From: Sandaracinaceae bacterium
GTDB taxonomy: Bacteria; Myxococcota_A; Polyangia; Polyangiales; Sandaracinaceae
Direction: 5' to 3'
Length of the DNA stretch: 62,180 bases
Assembly (NCBI GenBank): GCA_019637095.1
Contig: JAHBWG010000057.1
Span: 1 to 62,180, forward strand
The position numbers and the translations under genes were made by a program. Position 1 is the first letter of the stretch, and every line of letters begins with the position of its first letter. Below are positions 8,029 through 14,904 of this stretch, piece by piece. Below the pieces are notes generated by a model that ran no database searches, had not been told where the DNA came from, and worked only from the letters and a program-made list of their open reading frames with translations.

Positions 8029-10353
8029 ATGAGCGACGACATCCTCGCCCCCCATGGTGACGTCCTCGTGCTGCGGAGCGCGCTCGATCAGCTCGTGGAC
8101 GAGGCGCACGTCCCGCACGACGCGCTCCTCTTGCGCCGGCTCCTCGAGGACCTCTTCGATCGGCCGGGCAACCGCGAGGCGCTCTACCGGCTGATCGAGG
8201 ACGACCCGCTCGCGCCGGGGTTCCCGCACGAGCGGCGGGCGCTCGTCGAGCACCTCGCGTGTCGCATCGAGCAAGGGATGTTGCTCCTCGGGCGCGAAGG
8301 CCACGAGGCGATCTGGGAGGTGCGCGGGATCGCGCCCGGCGGACCGGCCGCGAGCGACCCGAGCGCGCCCTCCTCGTCCCCGTCGAGCGCGCCGCCGCCC
8401 GACCCGAAGGAGATCGTCCGCGACTGGTACTTCTACTGCCACCACCACACCGCGCCGTACGGCAAGCGCGGGCAGGAGAACCGCAACGCGTTCGGCCGCG
8501 TGACCGTCGATCGCGACGGCCGCGCCGTGAACGTGATCGACGTCGTGCCGGACTTCGTCGGCCCGCCGGGGCCGCGCTCGCCGAGCACGCCGGGCAAGGA
8601 CCAGGTCCACTTCTTCTGGAAGGACGACGAGCTCGGCAGCCCGCCCAAGCCCGAGCTGTTCCTCACGACGAGCGGCGCGCCCGAGGAGAAGGTCGCGCCC
8701 TCCGGCGGCGAGGCGGGCTACACGAAGTACAGCTTCGAGACGCCGTACCGCGGCGGGCAGGACGGCATCCTGTTCTTCACGCCGAGCTTCTGGCGCGAGT
8801 TCATGGCGACGACGCAGTACCGGCTGAGCGGCGGGCCGCAGCCGCTGCGCGTCGACGTCTACCACCCGCGCAAGTACAAGTTCGAGCTCAAGATGCCGCC
8901 GCTGCGCGGCTACCAGCGGGGCGTGAAGCTCGGCGACGGGAACGCCGATCCGCGCAAGCTCGCCAAGCCCGACGAGCTGAAGCGCAAGATGGAGGAGGAG
9001 TTCTCCGGCTGGGGGCCCTCCAAGCTCCCGCTCGTCGGCGACGCGATCCCCAAGAGCGGCACGCGCGAGTCGGACAAGGGCCTCCTGAACGACCCGGGCG
9101 GCAGCTTCGTCCCCAAGGACGACTCCGAGTCCAAGGCCGAGTACGGCAAGGCGGGCAGCGCCGCGAGCGACGCGGCCAAGCTCGTCCCGATCAAGTTCAG
9201 CCGCGACGAGGTCGCGCTCGATCCCGGCGGGCTGCTCACGACGATCGCGTCGATCCTGCGGCTCTACCGCCTGGTGTTCGGGATCATCGACACGATCAAG
9301 GACTACGCGCCCCAGGCCGGCTTCTACGTCGACTTCACGCTCGAGCTGATGACCGGCGCGCTCGCGGTCGAGTGGATGTGGAAGGAGTACGAGGACCACC
9401 GCGCGTACGCCGCGGTCGACGTCAACGCGAAGCTCACGCTGTTCAAGGTCGCGCTCGAGCTCGGCGTCGGCGTCAAGGCGTGCGGCGGAAAGCTGCAGGT
9501 GTTCGCGCAGGTCGAGGGCACGACGGAGCTCTCGCTCGGCTACTCGCGCATCAGCCCCGACGGCGACGCGCAGCTCCCCTTCACGTTCACCGCGACGATC
9601 ACCGGCGCGCTCGGCGCGCGCGTCGAGGCGGGCTCGCTCGCCAAGCTCGAGGGCAAGGGCGAGACGGGCTTCGAGCTCGAGTTCAAGGCCACCGTCGGCA
9701 TCGGCGGGCGCGAGCCGCCGTTCAAGGTGCAGATCTCGCCCGCGTGGCTCGGCATCTCGTTCACCGGCACGTTCAGCGCCGGCGCGTTCGGCATCAGCTA
9801 CGAGAAGACGGGCAAGTACGAGCTGGTCGGCAAGAAGAAGCTCGCGCTCGTGAACATCCCGAGCGACACGCCCTACGAGCCGCCGACGATGGCCAAGCGC
9901 GACATCGCCCGGGTGTTCGTGAGCACGTTCTACTCGGGGACGAACGTGCTCTTCTATCGCGCGGGGGAGCGGCGCGACGCGCAGAACCGCTGCTCGAACC
10001 CGGCGTGTCCGGGCCACGGCGATCGGACCCACTACTGTCGCAGCTGGAGCGCGAGCCACTGGGACCGCTGGATGGACCTCGAGCCGGTCGCCGACGTGCT
10101 CGCCGAGGCGGTGCTCGCCGACAAGGGCTTCACGCAGACGCCGAAGGACATCGAGGCGCTCGCGAACTCGGTGCGCGAGGACTTCCGCGAGCCCGCGAAG
10201 ATGGCCCGCACGCAGACGCTCGGCCGCAACTACGTCGACTACTGGGACGCGATGGACTACGCCGCCGGCCGCACGGTGCGCGGCTGCTCGCTCAAAGCGC
10301 ACCTCGCGCGCGGGCAGCAAGATCCGTTGCTCAACCAACCGGTCGGAGGCTGA
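8029..10353 (+). CDS. Unknown 774-aa protein of the VgrG neighbourhood
   Basis: No family was recognised with confidence. Residues 1-90 are helical (LVLRSALDQLVDEAHVP, LLLRRLLEDLFDRP). A Pro/Ser linker (about 105-125) leads to an aromatic, His-rich motif WYFYCHHHTAPYGKRGQE and residues predicted as beta strands. Residues 440-610 are long amphipathic strands rich in alternating charged and aliphatic residues (AVDVNAKLTLFKVALELGVG, FTATITGALGARVEAG). Near 655-670 a CxxxxCPGHGDRTHYC cluster could bind zinc. No signal peptide is present. The next gene starts 2 nt after the stop. Position beside VgrG suggests a T6SS effector or a large structural cargo, but this is inference. CATCCT lies 10 nt before the ATG. 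Confidence 0.7.
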   Translation: MSDDILAPHGDVLVLRSALDQLVDEAHVPHDALLLRRLLEDLFDRPGNREALYRLIEDDPLAPGFPHERRALVEHLACRIEQGMLLLGREGHEAIWEVRGIAPGGPAASDPSAPSSSPSSAPPPDPKEIVRDWYFYCHHHTAPYGKRGQENRNAFGRVTVDRDGRAVNVIDVVPDFVGPPGPRSPSTPGKDQVHFFWKDDELGSPPKPELFLTTSGAPEEKVAPSGGEAGYTKYSFETPYRGGQDGILFFTPSFWREFMATTQYRLSGGPQPLRVDVYHPRKYKFELKMPPLRGYQRGVKLGDGNADPRKLAKPDELKRKMEEEFSGWGPSKLPLVGDAIPKSGTRESDKGLLNDPGGSFVPKDDSESKAEYGKAGSAASDAAKLVPIKFSRDEVALDPGGLLTTIASILRLYRLVFGIIDTIKDYAPQAGFYVDFTLELMTGALAVEWMWKEYEDHRAYAAVDVNAKLTLFKVALELGVGVKACGGKLQVFAQVEGTTELSLGYSRISPDGDAQLPFTFTATITGALGARVEAGSLAKLEGKGETGFELEFKATVGIGGREPPFKVQISPAWLGISFTGTFSAGAFGISYEKTGKYELVGKKKLALVNIPSDTPYEPPTMAKRDIARVFVSTFYSGTNVLFYRAGERRDAQNRCSNPACPGHGDRTHYCRSWSASHWDRWMDLEPVADVLAEAVLADKGFTQTPKDIEALANSVREDFREPAKMARTQTLGRNYVDYWDAMDYAAGRTVRGCSLKAHLARGQQDPLLNQPVGG

Positions 10354-10355
10354 GC

Positions 10356-11171
10356 GTGCCGGTCTCGATCCACCACCTCGAGCTCTTCACCCACAAGTGC
10401 GAGGTCGAGGTCCGCCTCAACGGGGTGCCCATCGCGAGCGCGCGCTCGGTCGACGCGCACACCGACCACTTCGCGCCGCCGATCAACCCCTACCTCGTCG
10501 GGCGGGGCAACGTCCTCGAGGTCGCGATCGCGCCCGCGCCGCTCGGCGAGGACGAGGCGACCGACTGGAGCGACGCGCGCGTCGAGGTGACCGTGCGCGC
10601 GCTCGACAAGGGCGGCATCCTCGTGCCCGGCGGCGGCGGGCCCGCGATCACCGAGCTCGACCTGGCGCCCCTGCTCGCCGAGCGGATCCGGCAAGCGCGC
10701 GAGGACGAGGTCGAGCTGGACATTCCGCAAGTTTTCTTGCACCGGTTCGACAACGACGGCGTGTCGTTCGCGAGCGAGCTGGTCGAGGCCGAGCCCTACG
10801 ACGACCACGAGGCGCTGCTCGACTACGCGATCCACGTCCGCGACCTGTTCGCGCGCGGCGACGTGGACGGCTTCCTCGCGGAGATCGCGCCCAAGTGCGA
10901 GGTGTGGTCGCGCGCGTACGAGGAGCCGGTGGACTTCTTCCAGCAGGAGATCCGCACCGGGCTGGAGACGGAGCTGCTGCCGGCGCAGCCGATCGTGGAC
11001 TTCGAGCGCGACGACGTCGTGCTGCGGCCGCTCGCGGGCGGTCGCATGTGGAGCCTCGAGCGCGACCCCGGCGTGCCGCTGATCCAGACGCCGCCCGACG
11101 CGGACGAGCAGCTCATGCAGTTCCGCATCGTCGCGGCGCCCCGCGGCGGTCAGCTCCGCATCGTGCGGTGA
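10356..11171 (+). CDS. Unknown 271-aa partner of the 774-aa protein
   Basis: Starts at GTG 10356, two bases after the preceding stop, with GGAGGC 7 nt upstream as a Shine-Dalgarno-like site, so the two genes are co-translated. Residues 1-105 look like a beta-sandwich (HHLELFTHKCEVEVRLNGV, RGNVLEVAIAPAPLG). Residues 105-271 are mixed helix/strand with many acidic residues (DDHEALLDYAIHVRDLFARG). No signal peptide or membrane segment is seen. As the second gene of a tight pair next to VgrG it could be an immunity protein or an effector chaperone. Neither role is shown by the sequence. Confidence 0.75.
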   Translation: MPVSIHHLELFTHKCEVEVRLNGVPIASARSVDAHTDHFAPPINPYLVGRGNVLEVAIAPAPLGEDEATDWSDARVEVTVRALDKGGILVPGGGGPAITELDLAPLLAERIRQAREDEVELDIPQVFLHRFDNDGVSFASELVEAEPYDDHEALLDYAIHVRDLFARGDVDGFLAEIAPKCEVWSRAYEEPVDFFQQEIRTGLETELLPAQPIVDFERDDVVLRPLAGGRMWSLERDPGVPLIQTPPDADEQLMQFRIVAAPRGGQLRIVR

Positions 11172-11178
11172 GCCCGCC

Positions 11179-11199
11179 GAGGGGTGCGTCGCACCCCTC
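11179..11199 (+). terminator. Hairpin after the 774/271 pair
   Basis: A perfect 9-bp GC stem (GAGGGGTGC / GCACCCCTC) with a 3-nt GTC loop, followed by CCCCC. It starts 8 nt after the stop at 11171. Lack of a T-run makes factor-independent termination uncertain. The triloop layout matches the hairpin array at 12.5 kb. Confidence 0.5.
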
Positions 11200-11324
11200 C
11201 CCCCGTGGGCCTCGATCGCGCGCTCGGCGAGAACGGGCGGGGGACACCGCGGAGCGTCGCGCGCTCCATCGCATCGTCCTGGACGCGGATCGGCGCGGCG
11301 GGGGCGGCTGGCACGGCCCTTGTG

Positions 11325-12476
11325 ATGTCTCGGGTCGTGCTCGCCCACCTCCGCCGCCCGCTGCGTCTCGCGCTGTTGTTCGGCGCGCTGCTCCTGCCCT
11401 TCGTGGCCGTCGAGCTGCCGGCGCAGGCGCAGCGGGCGGGGCGGCGCCCGCAGCGGGCGCGGCTCGCGCGGGCCTCGCGCGCGCGCGCCGCGCAGCGCCG
11501 CGCCCGCCTCGCTCGGGAGCGCGCACGCCAGGCGACGCCGCGCGCCGACGGCGTCGACATGGACTTCGCGATGGAGGCGATCGAGCACGAGCGCCCGCCG
11601 CCGCCGGTGAACGATCTCGCCGAGGTCGAGGCGCGGCGCGACGCGGCGCGGCGGCGCAACCTCGACCCCGAGCTCTACGGCGGCGCGAGCCGAGACGACG
11701 AGCGCCCGCCGGGCTTCGCGTCGTCCGGGCCCGCGGAGGTCGGCGAGCACAGCCCGCTGCGCGTGCGCGCCCTGCTGCGCGCGTTCCATCGCGGCCTCAC
11801 GTTCTCGGGCGTCGAGCGCGGCCCGATCACCGACTACATCCTGCCCGTCGGCCCCGCGGCCGGCTTCGGCGTCGAGTACTACCCGGGCGCGCACGTCACC
11901 AACTCCGCGCTCGCGCACCTCGGCGTGCACGTCGACTTCCGCCACTCGTTCGCCGTCGAGTCGCAGGGGCCCAACGACATCGCGTACCCGACGACGGCGC
12001 GCGCGTGGCTCGCGGGCCTGCGCCTGCGCTTGCCGTTCGGCGGCGGCACGGAGCTCGGCCTCGAGCTCGCGGGCGGCCAGGAGACCTTCCGCGTCGAGCG
12101 CGGCGGGCTCGACCAGGAGGCGCCGGTCGGCGTCCCGTTCACCGACTACTCGTTCCTGCGCGCGGGCGTGAGCTTCCGGATCCACGCGGGCGACTACGCG
12201 CTCGGCGGTCGCGTCGCGTACCTGCCGAGCTTCGACCTCGGCCCGCTCGGCACCGAGCTCGGCGGCGGGCTCGGGCACGGCGTCGAGGCGGGCTTCGTGG
12301 TCGCGATCCCGCTGGGTCTGGGCTTCTCCTTCCTCGCCGAGGCCGAGGCGCGCGTGTTCGTCCTGCAGCTCGAGCCGACCAGCAGCGCGCGCAGCGCGGC
12401 GCGCGGCGCGATCGACCGCTACGTCGGCGTCAACGCCGGCGTCGAGTGGGACTTCCCCGCGGCGACCCAGCTCTGA
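11325..12476 (+). CDS. Outer-membrane beta-barrel-like protein
   Basis: 383 aa. ATG 11325 gives a signal peptide (LRLALLFGALLLPFVAVE followed by LPAQAQ). Earlier in-frame starts give a basic stretch that does not resemble protein. Residues 35-70 are an Arg/Ala-rich low-complexity region. From about 140 onward the sequence has alternating aromatic/aliphatic strands (FGVEYYPGAHVTNSALAHLG, LGLELAGGQETFRVERG, GYVG-like turns), as in small outer-membrane barrels. The last residues WDFPAATQL lack the classical terminal F. Function unknown; location in the outer membrane is inferred. Confidence 0.7.
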   Translation: MSRVVLAHLRRPLRLALLFGALLLPFVAVELPAQAQRAGRRPQRARLARASRARAAQRRARLARERARQATPRADGVDMDFAMEAIEHERPPPPVNDLAEVEARRDAARRRNLDPELYGGASRDDERPPGFASSGPAEVGEHSPLRVRALLRAFHRGLTFSGVERGPITDYILPVGPAAGFGVEYYPGAHVTNSALAHLGVHVDFRHSFAVESQGPNDIAYPTTARAWLAGLRLRLPFGGGTELGLELAGGQETFRVERGGLDQEAPVGVPFTDYSFLRAGVSFRIHAGDYALGGRVAYLPSFDLGPLGTELGGGLGHGVEAGFVVAIPLGLGFSFLAEAEARVFVLQLEPTSSARSAARGAIDRYVGVNAGVEWDFPAATQL

Positions 12477-12482
12477 GTTTGC

Positions 12483-12622
12483 GGAGGGGCGTTCCAGCCC
12501 CTCCCCCCATGCGGCGAAGCCGCATGGGGCCCCCCACCCAAGACGAACGCGGCGGAGCCGCGTTCGACCCCATCGCGGGGCGATGGGGCCCCCTCGACCG
12601 ACGCCCGTCGCTGCGCGACGGG
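12483..12622. repeat. Array of five tandem hairpins
   Basis: Between the barrel gene and the M20 hydrolase the 306-bp gap holds five separate perfect inverted repeats. They are GGAGGGGC/GCCCCTCC (12483-12504, 6-nt loop), CCCCATGCGGC/GCCGCATGGGG (12505-12529, loop GAA), GAACGCGGC/GCCGCGTTC (12545-12565, loop GGA), CCCCATCGC/GCGATGGGG (12568-12588, loop GGG) and CCCGTCGC/GCGACGGG (12604-12622, loop TGC). Four share a 3-nt loop. The first may terminate the upstream gene. Nothing coding was recognised here. Confidence 0.75.
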
Positions 12623-12657
12623 CTGGTCTCGATGGCGCCGTCGACCGCATGCGCTCT
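12621..12657 (+). repeat. Direct repeat copy A (37 bp)
   Basis: Begins GGCTGGTCTCGATGGCGCCG. It matches 12699-12735 at 35 of 37 positions. A shorter related core, CCTGGTCTCGATGG, recurs at 20965-20978, also just downstream of a gene. Confidence 0.75.
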
Positions 12658-12698
12658 CGATCAGTCGACAGTCTTCCAGCTTGCTGAGGTTGCTGCGC

Positions 12699-12735
12699 GG
12701 CTGGTCTCGATGGCGCCGTCGGCCGCTTGCGCTCT
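12699..12735 (+). repeat. Direct repeat copy B (37 bp)
   Basis: Second copy of the 37-bp unit starting GGCTGGTCTCGATGGCGCCG. It lies 41 bp after copy A and 47 bp before the M20 hydrolase start. Differences from copy A are confined to two bases. Confidence 0.75.
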
Positions 12736-12782
12736 TACTCGCGCTCGCGCGAAGTGGTAAGCAGGGCGTGAGGGAGGCGGCG

Positions 12783-14015
12783 ATGACGAGCGAGGTCCGG
12801 ATCGACGGCGCGCGGCTGTGGGACAGCCTGATGGAGATGGCGAAGATCGGCGCGACGCCCAAGGGCGGCGTGTGCCGCCTCGCGCTCACCGACGTCGACA
12901 AGGCGGCGCGCGATCTCTTCGTGCGCTGGTGCGAGGAGGCGGGCTGCACCGTGACGGTCGACAAGATGGGGAACATCTTCGGCCGCCGCGAGGGTCGCCG
13001 CTCCGACCTCGCGCCCGTGATGACGGGCAGCCACATCGACAGCCAGCCGACCGGCGGCAAGTTCGACGGCATCTACGGCGTGCTCGCGGGCCTCGAGGTG
13101 ATCCGCGCGCTGAACGACGCAGGCGTCGTGACGGACGCGCCGATCGAGGTCAGCGCGTGGACCAACGAGGAGGGCTCGCGCTTCGCGCCGGCGATGGTGA
13201 GCTCGGGGGTGTTCGCGGGCGTGTTCGACCTCGAGTACGGGCTGAGCCGGCGCGACCTCGACGGAAAGACGATCGGCGAGGAGCTCGCCCGGATCGGCTA
13301 CGCGGGCCAGGCGGAGGTCGGCAAGCCGGTGCGCGCGTTCTTCGAGGCGCACATCGAGCAGGGGCCGATCCTCGAGGCCGAGGGCGAGACGATCGGCGTG
13401 GTCACGCACGCGCAGGGGCAGCGCTGGTACGAGTGCACGTTCACCGGCCAGGAGGCGCACGCCGGGCCGACGCCGATGCGGACGCGGCGCGACGCGCTCG
13501 TCGGCGCCGCGCGCGTGATCGACGCCGTCCACCGCATCGGGCTCGAACACGCGCCGCTCGCGTGCGCGACCGTCGGCCTCCTCCAGGTGCGGCCGAACTC
13601 GCGCAACACGATCCCCGGCGAGGTCTTCTTCACGGTGGACCTGCGCCACCCGGACGACGCGACGCTCTCGCGCATGGACCGCGACGTGCGCGCCGCGATC
13701 GCGCGCGCCGCCGAGGAGCTGCGGCTCGAGACCGCGCTCGAGGAGATCTGGTACTCGCCCCCGGTGCCCTTCGATCCGGCGTGCGTCGCCGCGGTGCGCG
13801 CGGCGGCCGAGGCGAACGGCTTCTCGCACCGCGACATCGTCTCGGGCGCGGGCCACGACGCCTGCTACGTCGCGCGCGTCGCGCCGACCGCGATGGTGTT
13901 CATCCCGTGCGAGGGCGGGATCAGCCACAACGAGATCGAGAGCGCGAGCCCCGCCCACGTCGCCGCGGGCGCGCAGGTGCTCCTCGACGCGATGCTCTCG
14001 CGCGCCAAGGCGTGA
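12783..14015 (+). CDS. Zn-dependent M20 amidohydrolase (N-carbamoyl-amino-acid hydrolase / allantoate amidohydrolase type)
   Basis: 410 aa, the normal length for the hydantoinase/carbamoylase (HyuC/AllC/beta-ureidopropionase) branch of peptidase family M20. Metal and catalytic motifs are present: GSHIDSQPTGGKFDG (His84, Asp95), TNEEGSRFAPAM (Glu129/130), AHIEQGPILE, the dimerisation-domain motif GQEAHAGPTPM, and the C-terminal GISHNEIES with the last metal His. These enzymes remove an N-carbamoyl group from amino acids or ureides to give ammonia, CO2 and the amine. Which substrate is used here cannot be told from sequence. ATG 12783 is preceded by GGAGGCGGCG, a modest ribosome-binding site. 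Cytoplasmic; no partner hydantoinase lies next to it. Confidence 0.9.
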   Translation: MTSEVRIDGARLWDSLMEMAKIGATPKGGVCRLALTDVDKAARDLFVRWCEEAGCTVTVDKMGNIFGRREGRRSDLAPVMTGSHIDSQPTGGKFDGIYGVLAGLEVIRALNDAGVVTDAPIEVSAWTNEEGSRFAPAMVSSGVFAGVFDLEYGLSRRDLDGKTIGEELARIGYAGQAEVGKPVRAFFEAHIEQGPILEAEGETIGVVTHAQGQRWYECTFTGQEAHAGPTPMRTRRDALVGAARVIDAVHRIGLEHAPLACATVGLLQVRPNSRNTIPGEVFFTVDLRHPDDATLSRMDRDVRAAIARAAEELRLETALEEIWYSPPVPFDPACVAAVRAAAEANGFSHRDIVSGAGHDACYVARVAPTAMVFIPCEGGISHNEIESASPAHVAAGAQVLLDAMLSRAKA

Positions 14016-14021
14016 GCGAGC

Positions 14022-14084
14022 GGGGACGATCCTCTTCATTTCGTCATTCTCGCTTCGAATGACGAAATGACGAGGATCGTCCCC
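14022..14084. terminator. 28-bp inverted repeat between convergent genes
   Basis: Arms 14022-14049 and 14057-14084 pair over 28 bp with one mismatch around a 7-nt loop. The stem contains an AT-rich part (TTCATTTCGTCATTC / GAATGACGAAATGA) that is out of character for the surroundings. It lies exactly between the M20 hydrolase (+) and the alpha/beta hydrolase (-), 6 nt from each stop. A bidirectional terminator is the simplest reading. The length and odd composition also fit a dispersed palindromic (REP/MITE-like) element. Confidence 0.75.
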
Positions 14085-14089
14085 TCGGC

Positions 14090-14869
14090 TCACCCGAGGA
14101 AGTCTGCGAGGGCGCGCGCGAGCGCGGCGGGGATCTCGACCTGCGGGTAGTGCCCGGCGCCCGGCAGGTGCACCTGCGTCGCGCCCGCGATGCGCGCGGT
14201 CACCTCGCGGGCGAGCAGGTCGGGCGGCAGGAACGGGTCGTCGGTCGCGACGACCAGCGTGGGCGCGTCGATCGCGGCGAAGGGCGCGGTCGAGCCGCCG
14301 CGCGACCACGCGTCGAGCGACTCGACCAAGCACGCCTCGCTGACGTCGAGCGCGAGCGCGACGAGCCGCTCGCGCGCGGCCCCAGGGAGCGCGCGCGTGG
14401 CGAGATCGAGGATCGTGCCGAGCTTCTGCGCGTCGCCCGCCGCCGTGGCGAAGAGCGCGCGCGCCTCGGCCGGCAGCGCGAGCCCGCCGAGCGGCACGGG
14501 GTTGACGAGCGCGAGCCCGGCGAGCCGCGGCCCGCGCTCCGCGGCGACCAGCGCCGCGATCGCGCCGCCCATGCTGTGGCCGAGCAGCGCGGGGCGCTCG
14601 CCGCCGCGCGCGTCGAGCACCGCGCCCACGTCGGCGGCGTAGCGCGCGAGCGTGTAGCCGCTCGCCGGGCGGCTCGAGCCGCCCGCGCCCACGAGGTCCG
14701 GGATCACGAGCGTCCACGCGTCGAGGTCGAGCGCGCGAGCGAGCTCGTCGAAGACGCCGCCGGAGGTCATCCAGCCGTGCACGAGCGCGAGCCGCCGCCC
14801 GCCCCGTCCGAGCTCGCGTACGTGCAAGGACGACCCATCGGGCCGCCGAATCGGTGCGGTGTCCCCCAT
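14090..14869 (-). CDS. Alpha/beta-fold hydrolase
   Basis: 259 aa. The alpha/beta hydrolase layout is clear: oxyanion segment LALVHGWMTSGGVF (about 27-40), VIPDLVGAGGSSRP, nucleophile elbow LLGHSMGGAIAAL (Ser99), acid in TLVVATDDPFLP, and catalytic His in LPGAGHYPQVE near the C-terminus. Substrate is unknown; esterases, lactonases and C-C hydrolases all share this fold. ATG 14869 was chosen because residues from MGDTAPIRRPDG fit the family N-terminus, and TACGCT lies 11 nt upstream. The gene is last in a minus-strand series sigma factor - hybrid kinase - hydrolase, 35 nt after the kinase gene. Confidence 0.9.
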   Translation of the reverse strand: MGDTAPIRRPDGSSLHVRELGRGGRRLALVHGWMTSGGVFDELARALDLDAWTLVIPDLVGAGGSSRPASGYTLARYAADVGAVLDARGGERPALLGHSMGGAIAALVAAERGPRLAGLALVNPVPLGGLALPAEARALFATAAGDAQKLGTILDLATRALPGAARERLVALALDVSEACLVESLDAWSRGGSTAPFAAIDAPTLVVATDDPFLPPDLLAREVTARIAGATQVHLPGAGHYPQVEIPAALARALADFLG

Positions 14870-14904
14870 CCGCGACCGCGAGCGTACCACGACGCGCGAC
14901 GCGC

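Noticed and set aside
4321-10338. Very long minus-strand open frame continuing upstream of the membrane-protein gene (over 2000 codons)
   Set aside because: It is antisense to well-supported genes, is extremely rich in Arg/Ala/Pro, and has no motifs. High GC removes stop codons in shadow frames.
12483-12735. Hairpin cluster considered as a CRISPR array or integron attachment site
   Set aside because: Stems differ in sequence, spacers are irregular, and no integrase or cas gene is nearby.
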